This document shows positions 1 to 6,026 of a DNA stretch of 7,087 nt, piece by piece. A model generated the notes under the pieces. That model saw only the letters and a list, made by a program, of their open reading frames with translations. It was not told the origin of the DNA and searched no databases. The position numbers were made by a program, and so were the translations under genes. Each line of letters starts with the position of its first letter. Positions within the stretch are counted from its first letter, which is position 1. Source of the stretch: Flavobacteriales bacterium UBA5422 (GTDB lineage: Bacteria > Bacteroidota > Bacteroidia > Flavobacteriales_D > Crocinitomicaceae); assembly GCA_002409405.1 (NCBI GenBank), contig DHNG01000012.1, positions 1-7,087 of the forward strand, in the 5' to 3' direction.

Positions 1-142
1 TGTGATTGTGTTCACTACATTTGATAATTAAACATTCATAATTCAAAATCCATCATTCAAAATTTAATAAATACTTGTTATTGCGTTAATCAGATCGAAG
101 GGTAGATTTCTCTAACTTTGAAAAGTTATTGAAAATCAAAAA
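1..142. other. AT-rich leader upstream of gene 1
   Basis: No gene is supported here. Frame 2 is open from base 2 to a TAA at 29-31 and could be the last nine codons of an upstream gene, but so short a tail cannot be judged. The stretch 33-63 holds short ATTCA-rich direct repeats: ATTCAAAAT occurs at 41-49 and again at 55-63, a 14-base period. A candidate -7 promoter box lies at 113-120. An in-frame TGA at 119-121 closes the reading frame upstream of gene 1. Confidence 0.6.
113..120 (+). promoter_or_regulatory. Candidate Bacteroidetes-type -7 box for gene 1
   Basis: TAACTTTG is an exact match to TAnnTTTG, the -7 consensus known for the primary sigma factor of Flavobacterium and Bacteroides. 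It ends 22 bases before the ATG at 143, so transcription would begin at about 125-128 and leave a very short 5' leader. The -33 element is weak: the nearest TTG (81-83) is 29 bases upstream of the box, longer than the usual spacing of roughly 17-23. No Shine-Dalgarno sequence follows; the bases before the ATG are A-rich, as is common in this phylum. Confidence 0.5.
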
Positions 143-3100
143 ATGATCGTTTTTTTGAAACACCAAACATACTGTCTATCCCGGAAATTGGTTGTCTTAT
201 TCACCTGTTTCTCTTTTTTTACATCTGCCCAGATCACAATAGGTTTTCAGGGAGGAGAACCCGGCGATAGCTGGGGATATACGTCAACCGGAGCAAGCGC
301 GTTGGCACTTGCACAGGCAACCATGACAGAGAATAAAGTAACGGGTACACAATCGCTCGTTGTCGGAGGGAATACAGGAGGAGGAAACTGTTTTGATACA
401 GGTTCAGGGAACGGACCGGCGACACCTCGAACATTTACATTCAATGCATTGGATATCAGTTCCAGCAGCAATTATGTTCGTACACTAACATTTCATTGGG
501 GAAATCGCTTTCCGGCTTGTAGCGGTACAGGATGGGATTCCGGAGAAAACCTCGTTTTCAGAGCCTATCACGATGGAGTAGCACAAGCCCCGGTAACACT
601 TGCAACGGGAAGTAATAATGCACAGTTCAGCATTCATTTTAATCAATATACATGGAGTATTCCTGCTTGTGTAACGTCTTTTTCTTTTGTTGTAAGTATT
701 ACGACCAATCGTGCAGATGAATTATTATTCCTGGATGATGTTCGGGTGACAGCTCCCGAATTAAACGGATCACTTACCCAGCCACAATTTGCGGTTACAA
801 ACCCGACTGCTTGTGAAGGTGCTACCGGAACATATAGCGTAGTTCAGGAAAACGGAGTCGTTTATACCTGGTCGGGATTGCCTGCAGGCGCTTCCTTTGT
901 TTCTCCGAATGGTACGGCAAATTCACATACAATGACCATTAACTGGGGAACAGTTCCTCCCGGAAATTATACGATAACAGTCACACCGTCTACTGCATGC
1001 GGAGGCCCCGGAACACCTGCTACAACTACTATAACAATTACCCCTCCTCCGGTACATACCATTTCCGGACCCACAGAAATGTGTGCAGGAGAAACCGTGA
1101 CATTGACATCATCTGCTACAAGTGGCAACACATGGACTCCGGGAGGATTCACTTCACAAAGTATTACAGCAACAAACCCGGGAACGTATACTGTTGCAAT
1201 CAGTTCAGCTTCTTGCGGCGTACAAACCGTTTCACATACCATTGCTTTAAAACCGGATCCTGTTATCACATCCGTTGATCATACAGACATTACGTGTTTT
1301 GGTGAAAATGACGGAACGATCACCATTCATTCTGCTCAAACAGATTTGGAATTTTCCATGGACGGAACGGCTTATAGTGCAGGAAATAGTTTTACCGGGT
1401 TAAGTGCCGGAACGTATCAGTTATGGGCACGACAAACGGGCGGGTGTACAATCGAGTTGCTATCCGTTGAGATCAGCGAACCGGAAGAACTCATTGCGCA
1501 GGCATCAAATACAGGACCTTACTGTGCAGGAGAACAAATTCTATTACAGGGAGCTTCATCAGGAACCAGCACACCGGTTTACAATTGGGCAGGCCCTGCC
1601 GGATATGCATCTTCTGTTCAAAATCCATCAGATGCTACGGCTGCAGGAAATTATACACTCACCGTTACAGCAAACGGATGTAGTAGCGAACCTGTGTCTA
1701 CAACAGTTATTATTCATGCTTTGCCGACAGCCTCGGCATCAAATACAGGACCTTATTGTACAGGAGATGTGATTCAACTGACCGGTACGACAACAAACCC
1801 TGCAAACGCAAGTTATCAATGGACAGGCCCGGATGGTTTTACGTCCTCTGTGCAGAATCCGCAGGGAACATTCACAGCAGGAGCGTATCAGCTTATTGTT
1901 ACCGAAAATAACTGTAACAGTACACCAGCGGTAACGAATGTTGTGATCCATGAAATTCCTGTTGCGCAAGTTTCCTACCTGACACCTTTCTGTCCGGGAA
2001 CACCACTTCAGCTGGTAGGAAATGCAACTCCTTCAGCAGGTGCAACCTATCAGTGGGCTGGTCCGAACGGATATATTTCAACTGTTCAAAGTCCGACTGA
2101 TGCAACAGAAGTTGGAAATTATGTGTTGCTTGTTTCAGTCAATGGTTGTACCAGTGCTCCGGCTACAGTGAATGTAGTGCCTGATGTACCTGTTCTTACT
2201 GTTTCCAATACGGGACCATATTGCGAAGGAGAAGCCGTACAATTAGCAGCAACAACGCCTTCTGCAGGAGCAATTACCTGGTCGTGGGAAGGTCCTGCCG
2301 GATATACATCTTCAGTTCAAAATCCGTCAGACGCTGTTACAGCAGGGACTTATACACTAACAATCAATGTAAATAATTGTGTCAGCACTGAAACAACAGA
2401 TGTGGTGATACACCCCAATCCGGTAGTCGTATTTACGGCAACGACACCTTGTTTGAATGATGCAACTGTTTTTTCTTCAGATGGGACACATGTTGCCTCT
2501 CCTGGGGTCATTTCAGAGTGGCATTGGGACTTCGGTGACGGCATATCGGCATATACCGATAACCCGATATACAGTTATCAGAATCCCGGAACCTTTGATG
2601 TAACACTGAAAGTGACAACATCCAACAACTGTACTGCATCTTACACACAGTCAATCACAATCGTAGAACCACCTCATGCCGATTTTTATTTTTCTCCGGA
2701 AACACCAATGACCATCAATCCATCGGTAGATTTTACAAATACAAGTGAACATGCAGTTAGTTATCTGTGGGACTTTGGATACATGGGACATGGAGCTGAT
2801 ACCCATTCGCCTTCCTTTACCTATCCTGAAAATGGAGTAGGGTATGTTGTCATGTTGATTGCTTACAATGAAGCGGGGTGTACAGATACCATAAGAAAAC
2901 CTATTGGTGTGAGAGAAGAAGTCATTTATTATGTTCCGAATGCATTTACTCCTGATGGAGATGAGTTTAATCAATATTTCACTCCGGTTTTTACCAGCGG
3001 AATTGACCCTACCAGCTATTTTCTGGCTGTTTACAACCGATGGGGAGAATTAATTTTTGAATCACGCGATGTTGCAATCGGGTGGGACGGAACGTATCGC

Positions 3101-3205
3101 GGAGAAGTTGTTCCGACAGGGATGTATACCTGGAATATTCGTGTAAAGCACAAATACAGCGATGCACACGAAAATCTTGTGGGACACGTTTCGCTCTTAA
3201 AATAA
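143..3205 (+). CDS. T9SS type B-sorted multidomain surface protein (Ig-like, SprB and PKD modules)
   Basis: This is a large exported protein, probably an adhesin-like surface or released protein carried across the outer membrane by T9SS. Residues 1-29 form a signal peptide (K6, R14, K15, then a hydrophobic core at 16-26) cut before Gln30. The order of modules is: a beta-rich head (30-207, three Cys at 83, 126 and 176); a PKD/Ig-like module (213-300); a second module (303-370); an SprB-like repeat (373-447, with TCFGENDG and LSAGTYQ); four Ig-like repeats (450-759); a PKD domain with WDFGDG at 795-800; a degenerate PKD domain (844-924, WDFGY); and a type B C-terminal domain (927-1020, with PNAFTPDGD, NRWGE, GWDGTYRGEVVPTGMY and terminal GHVSLLK). 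The start is secure because an in-frame TGA lies at 119-121 and the ATG opens a good signal peptide. The paralogue at 3508 shares the head. No catalytic motif is visible and the ligand is unknown. Export type is a confident family inference; the adhesive role is an inference. Confidence 0.97.
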   Translation: MIVFLKHQTYCLSRKLVVLFTCFSFFTSAQITIGFQGGEPGDSWGYTSTGASALALAQATMTENKVTGTQSLVVGGNTGGGNCFDTGSGNGPATPRTFTFNALDISSSSNYVRTLTFHWGNRFPACSGTGWDSGENLVFRAYHDGVAQAPVTLATGSNNAQFSIHFNQYTWSIPACVTSFSFVVSITTNRADELLFLDDVRVTAPELNGSLTQPQFAVTNPTACEGATGTYSVVQENGVVYTWSGLPAGASFVSPNGTANSHTMTINWGTVPPGNYTITVTPSTACGGPGTPATTTITITPPPVHTISGPTEMCAGETVTLTSSATSGNTWTPGGFTSQSITATNPGTYTVAISSASCGVQTVSHTIALKPDPVITSVDHTDITCFGENDGTITIHSAQTDLEFSMDGTAYSAGNSFTGLSAGTYQLWARQTGGCTIELLSVEISEPEELIAQASNTGPYCAGEQILLQGASSGTSTPVYNWAGPAGYASSVQNPSDATAAGNYTLTVTANGCSSEPVSTTVIIHALPTASASNTGPYCTGDVIQLTGTTTNPANASYQWTGPDGFTSSVQNPQGTFTAGAYQLIVTENNCNSTPAVTNVVIHEIPVAQVSYLTPFCPGTPLQLVGNATPSAGATYQWAGPNGYISTVQSPTDATEVGNYVLLVSVNGCTSAPATVNVVPDVPVLTVSNTGPYCEGEAVQLAATTPSAGAITWSWEGPAGYTSSVQNPSDAVTAGTYTLTINVNNCVSTETTDVVIHPNPVVVFTATTPCLNDATVFSSDGTHVASPGVISEWHWDFGDGISAYTDNPIYSYQNPGTFDVTLKVTTSNNCTASYTQSITIVEPPHADFYFSPETPMTINPSVDFTNTSEHAVSYLWDFGYMGHGADTHSPSFTYPENGVGYVVMLIAYNEAGCTDTIRKPIGVREEVIYYVPNAFTPDGDEFNQYFTPVFTSGIDPTSYFLAVYNRWGELIFESRDVAIGWDGTYRGEVVPTGMYTWNIRVKHKYSDAHENLVGHVSLLK
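230..763 (+). repeat. Head domain copy 1 (shared with gene 2)
   Basis: This segment encodes residues 30-207 of gene 1. It aligns without gaps to residues 29-206 of gene 2 (3592-4125) with 142 of 178 residues identical by hand count. Highly conserved stretches include GFQGGEPGD, GWDSGENLVFRAYH and TTNRADELLFLDDVR. Three Cys are conserved. The Gly/Thr/Ser-rich alternating pattern and the closing LFLDDV strand resemble the jelly-roll domains (carbohydrate-binding or MAM-like) common on Bacteroidota surface proteins, but I cannot assign a named family. Confidence 0.85.
1490..2419 (+). repeat. Four tandem Ig-like repeats in gene 1 (77-78 aa period)
   Basis: The repeats cover residues 450-527, 528-605, 606-682 and 683-759. 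Each has the pattern SNTGPYC (or a variant), then GP-x-GY/F-x-S-x-VQ-x-P, then AG/VG-x-Y-x-L, then a second Cys. The first Cys residues are at 461, 539, 617 and 694 and the second at 513, 591, 669 and 746, so every pair is exactly 52 residues apart. This suggests one disulfide per module in a rigid extended stalk, which is an inference. At the DNA level the best-preserved unit boundary is 1501-1525 against 1735-1759, with 24 of 25 bases identical. Confidence 0.92.
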
Positions 3206-3270
3206 TATTATTTCTTTTCATATCACGTCATCTGTTTTTTGACGATTTAAAGCATTATCTTATACCGTTG

Positions 3271-3291
3271 CATTCTCTCTGAATGAGAATG
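3271..3291 (+). terminator. Possible terminator hairpin after gene 1
   Basis: CATTCTC (3271-3277) and GAGAATG (3285-3291) form a perfect 7-bp stem with a 7-base loop; an outer G-U pair may add one more. It starts 66 bases after the gene 1 stop codon. No run of T follows, so it is not a classical intrinsic terminator, and an overlapping ATGAG/CTCAT stem (3283-3299) could compete with it. Confidence 0.25.
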
Positions 3292-3394
3292 TTACTCATC
3301 TTGCTTTCCCGAATTATCAGTAATAAAAATGTCTTTTATAGATGATCAGGAATAAATTTTTCATGAAATACACATCTTATCAAAATCGCTAAAA

Positions 3395-3450
3395 CGGTTA
3401 AATGAGTTGATTGTGAATGATTTGTGATTTTTTAATGCTCATTTAATCCG
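3395..3450. repeat. Bulged 12-bp inverted repeat upstream of gene 2
   Basis: CGG-TTAAATGAG (3395-3406) is the reverse complement of CTCATTTAA-T-CCG (3438-3450) apart from one unpaired T at 3447. The 9-bp core TTAAATGAG/CTCATTTAA is perfect. The 31-base spacer contains two similar GTGA-containing words, GATTGTGA and GATTTGTGA. The element ends 57 bases before the gene 2 ATG, so it could be an operator, a transcript structure or a leftover from rearrangement. The sequence does not decide between these. Confidence 0.45.
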
Positions 3451-3479
3451 CGCTTAATTCGTTTGACTAGGGGATGGTC

Positions 3480-3487
3480 TAGCTTTA
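3480..3487 (+). promoter_or_regulatory. Weak candidate -7 box for gene 2
   Basis: TAGCTTTA matches seven of eight positions of the TAnnTTTG consensus. It ends 20 bases before the ATG at 3508, close to the 22 bases seen before gene 1. A TTTG at 3462-3465 lies upstream, but only 14 bases away, which is short for a -33 element. TTCGTTTG at 3458-3465 is an equally good alternative -7 box. The choice is unresolved. Confidence 0.25.
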
Positions 3488-3507
3488 TCAAAAATTTAGT
3501 ACATCCA

Positions 3508-5952
3508 ATGAACTCAATTCTATTTTTTCACTCTCTGCGAAAAATTTGGCTACTCTTACTTGTCTTTATCTTCATCGAACATGGTTTTAGTCAGGTAACC
3601 ATCGGTTTCCAAGGAGGAGAGCCCGGTGACACGTGGGGGTATACATCGACAGGAGCAAGTGCACTGGCACTTTCAGAAGCTACCACTAACTTCAATAAAG
3701 TAACCGGGACGCGATCATTGGTTGTCGGGGGAACTACCGGTGGGGGAAATTGTTTTGCAAGTGGTTCCGGAAATGGAACAAGCATCGCACATACTTTTAC
3801 ATTCGACGCATTAGACATTACATCGAGTAGCGCAGAAGTACGGACATTGACTTTCAGTTGGGGAAATCGTTTTCCTTCTTGTTCCGGAACAGGTTGGGAC
3901 AGCGGGGAAAATCTGGTATTCAGAGCTTACCATAACGGGATAGCACAAGCTCCTGTTACGCTCGCCACTGGTTTTAATAATGCAACATTCAGTATTAACA
4001 GCAACCAATATACATGGACAATTCCTGCTTGCGTTACTTCTTTTTATTTTGTGTTGAGCGTTACGACAAACCGTGCAGATGAATTATTATTTCTTGACGA
4101 TGTCCGATTGACAACCCCTCAGATAATTCCTTTATTGGTACAACCTTCTCCAATTACAGGAGCTGTTATTATTTGTGAGGGTGCGGTCGAAACGTACAGT
4201 GTGACTGCCCAATCAGGGATTAATTATACCTGGTCAGGATTACCCGCAGGAGCTGCTTTTACGACGCCAAACGGAACCAATGCGACGACCGTTGATTGGG
4301 AAAGTGCAGCAACGGGAACGTACACATTAACAGTTACACCTTCTAACAGTTGTCCCGTTAACGGACCTTCGAGAACAATTGATGTAACAATACTCGGAGA
4401 TCCTACTGTAACAATTACTCCGAGCGGAACAGCAACAATTTGTCCGGGCGATTCCGTGTTGCTGACAGCATCGGGCGATCCGGGCGATTATACCTGGTCA
4501 GACGGAACAATTGGAAATGAATTGTATGCAACGAGTGCGGGAGATTATTTTGTTACATTGACGAATACCTGTGGAACAGCTGTTTCAGATACCGTTTCTG
4601 TTGCAGTAAGTACCGTTCCTTTTGCACAAATTTCAGGAACTAACTTTTTCTGTCCGGGAGATTCTGTATTATTGACCGCATCAGGAGGAATGACATACGT
4701 ATGGTCTAACGGAGAAACGACAGCCTCCATTTATGTGAATAGCCCGGGGAATTATACGGTAACAGCATCCAATAGTTGTGGTACAAACGTTTCTGATCCT
4801 TTTACAGTTTCTCAGGGAACACTTCCGGTAGCCCAACTAACAGGGGGTAATTCTTTCTGTGAAGGTGATTCTTTATTACTTACAGCTTCAGGAGGAGACA
4901 GCTATGTTTGGTCAACCGGTGACACAGGTACTGCAATCTATGTAACGACACCAGGAAGCTATTTTGTTACGGCATCCAATGCCTGCGGACAGTCGGTGTC
5001 CACAACCATAGCAGTGACCGAAATTTTACTTCCCACACCTGTAATAAATGGAAATTCTTCTTTTTGTCCGGGAGAAACGGTTGTATTAACTGCAACAGGA
5101 GGAGCAAATTATCTCTGGTCAACCGGAACAAGTGGAAATACCATTACTGTAGGGACGGGAAATTATACGGTAACGTCTTCGAATCAATGCGGAACCGTAC
5201 AGAGCCCTGTATTTCAAGTAACTCAATTATCAAACCCGGCTGCGGTGATTAACGGACCATCTGTTGTTTGTCCCGGAGAGACAATTGTACTTACAGCATC
5301 AGGAGGCGATAGTTATCTTTGGTCAACTGGAGAAACAACATCCGGAATTACAATTAGTCAGGCGGGGACGTATACCGTTATAGCAACTAACTCTTGCGGA
5401 AGTGATCAAGCGACTGTGAATATTACCTCTTCAAGTGTTACAGCAGATTTCTCATTTAATCAGACGTACGGTGTTCCATCAACAGTAACGCTTCAGAATG
5501 AAAGTTCTCAAGATGCCGTGTCTCATTCCTGGGATTTCGGAAACGGGCAAACAGCTACGGACATACACCCTGTTACTGAATATAGCACAGAAGGAATTTA
5601 TCAGGTTACATTAACCGTAACAGACATCTTGGGATGTACTTCCAGCCATTCAGAATGGATTACAGTAGAAGAGATTCCTTCTGCGATAGAAGTTCCGAAC
5701 GTATTTTCTCCGAACAATGATTTTATCAATGATGTTTTTCTTGTAAAGGCAGATAACATCGAAGATTTTGAAATGCAGATTCTCAATCGTTGGGGAGATG
5801 TTGTAGCGATTATTCAACACATACATGAAGGATGGGACGGGACAACAAATGGCAACCAGGCATCCGACGGGACTTATTTTTACCAGATTAAGGCAAAAGG
5901 CTTTGATCAACAATCATATCAACTATCCGGTTTTTTCCATCTTGTAAGATAA
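3508..5952 (+). CDS. T9SS type B-sorted multidomain surface protein, paralogue of gene 1
   Basis: This 814-residue exported protein has the same head as gene 1 on a different stalk. I chose the ATG at 3508 over an in-frame TTG at 3463: it places R11 and K12 directly before the hydrophobic core (13-23) of a signal peptide cut before Gln29, while the TTG adds 15 unhelpful residues and sits in promoter-like sequence. Modules in order are: head (29-206, Cys 82, 125 and 175); a PKD/Ig-like module related to gene 1 residues 213-300 (209-297, sharing YTWSGLPAGA and TVTPS); five Ig-like repeats (299-640); one PKD domain (644-720, WDFGNG at 675-680); and a type B C-terminal domain (726-814, with VPNVFSPNND, LNRWGD, GWDGT and SGFF-HLVR). 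There is no SprB repeat. It is probably a T9SS-exported adhesin-like protein with an unknown ligand. Family assignment is firm; function is an inference. Confidence 0.95.
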   Translation: MNSILFFHSLRKIWLLLLVFIFIEHGFSQVTIGFQGGEPGDTWGYTSTGASALALSEATTNFNKVTGTRSLVVGGTTGGGNCFASGSGNGTSIAHTFTFDALDITSSSAEVRTLTFSWGNRFPSCSGTGWDSGENLVFRAYHNGIAQAPVTLATGFNNATFSINSNQYTWTIPACVTSFYFVLSVTTNRADELLFLDDVRLTTPQIIPLLVQPSPITGAVIICEGAVETYSVTAQSGINYTWSGLPAGAAFTTPNGTNATTVDWESAATGTYTLTVTPSNSCPVNGPSRTIDVTILGDPTVTITPSGTATICPGDSVLLTASGDPGDYTWSDGTIGNELYATSAGDYFVTLTNTCGTAVSDTVSVAVSTVPFAQISGTNFFCPGDSVLLTASGGMTYVWSNGETTASIYVNSPGNYTVTASNSCGTNVSDPFTVSQGTLPVAQLTGGNSFCEGDSLLLTASGGDSYVWSTGDTGTAIYVTTPGSYFVTASNACGQSVSTTIAVTEILLPTPVINGNSSFCPGETVVLTATGGANYLWSTGTSGNTITVGTGNYTVTSSNQCGTVQSPVFQVTQLSNPAAVINGPSVVCPGETIVLTASGGDSYLWSTGETTSGITISQAGTYTVIATNSCGSDQATVNITSSSVTADFSFNQTYGVPSTVTLQNESSQDAVSHSWDFGNGQTATDIHPVTEYSTEGIYQVTLTVTDILGCTSSHSEWITVEEIPSAIEVPNVFSPNNDFINDVFLVKADNIEDFEMQILNRWGDVVAIIQHIHEGWDGTTNGNQASDGTYFYQIKAKGFDQQSYQLSGFFHLVR
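3592..4125 (+). repeat. Head domain copy 2 (shared with gene 1)
   Basis: This segment encodes residues 29-206 of gene 2, the ungapped counterpart of 230-763. Protein identity is about 80%, yet many synonymous positions differ: over the first 27 codons, 14 of the 24 identical residues that have a codon choice use different codons. That pattern points to an old duplication kept by selection on the protein, rather than recent copying or gene conversion. Confidence 0.85.
4402..5427 (+). repeat. Five tandem Ig-like repeats in gene 2 (68-70 aa period)
   Basis: The repeats span residues 299-640. Each reads C-P/E-G-D/E-S/T followed by LLTASGG or similar, then Y-x-W-S-x-G, a turn, Y-T/F-V and a second Cys followed by G. 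The first Cys residues are at 312, 382, 451, 520 and 588 and the second at 355, 424, 493, 561 and 630, giving 41-43 residues between partners. This is a shorter module class than the one in gene 1. Units 1 and 4 carry small length changes. Confidence 0.92.
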
Positions 5953-6026
5953 CCAGACAATTTTTTAAATGGAGATAATACAAATGTCAAAAACCGAAAT
6001 ATTAATCTAAAATCAAATACACAATT
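5953..6026. other. Short gap between genes 2 and 3
   Basis: This AT-rich stretch of 74 bases has no convincing -7 box. A small palindrome, ATCTT-GT-AAGAT (5939-5950), overlaps the gene 2 stop codon, and a run of six T lies at 5961-5966. Together they could act as a very weak terminator, or genes 2 and 3 may be cotranscribed. No Shine-Dalgarno sequence precedes the ATG at 6027. Confidence 0.4.

Larger units (their letters stand above)
3206..3507. other. Non-coding gap between genes 1 and 2
   Basis: This 302-base AT-rich region has no supported gene. It holds a small inverted repeat CGTCA/TGACG (3226-3230 and 3240-3244), a 7-bp hairpin (3271-3291), a 10-base palindrome TTTCATGAAA (3359-3368), a bulged 12-bp inverted repeat (3395-3450) and weak promoter-like boxes just before gene 2. 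Its length and content suggest that gene 2 has its own promoter rather than relying on gene 1. Confidence 0.6.

Noticed and set aside
1..16. CRP-like half-site pair TGTGA-N6-TCACT
   Set aside because: It is a single short match more than 100 bases from the start codon, and nothing else in the window suggests a CRP-type regulator.
1..31. Possible C-terminal tail of an upstream gene (frame 2, stop at 29-31)
   Set aside because: Only nine codons are visible, which is too few to separate from chance.
197..208. Lipoprotein signal (LFTC, Cys22) in gene 1
   Set aside because: Thr before the Cys does not fit the lipobox, and a better signal peptidase I site lies at A29/Q30.
247..471. Long reverse-strand frames inside genes 1 and 2
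   Set aside because: They lie opposite repetitive, strongly coding sequence, their predicted products have no domain pattern, and they have no separate promoter or spacing; they are shadows of the + strand genes.
1490..2419. CRISPR-like periodicity
   Set aside because: The periodic units lie in one long reading frame and encode Ig-like protein modules; there are no short identical repeats with unique spacers.
3226..3244. CGTCA/TGACG inverted repeat as terminator of gene 1
   Set aside because: The stem is only 5 bp with a T-rich 9-base loop and no T run after it; it is noted only as part of the gap.
5969..6010. Thirteen-codon ATG frame between genes 2 and 3
   Set aside because: It has no ribosome binding site, no recognisable features and a length expected by chance.
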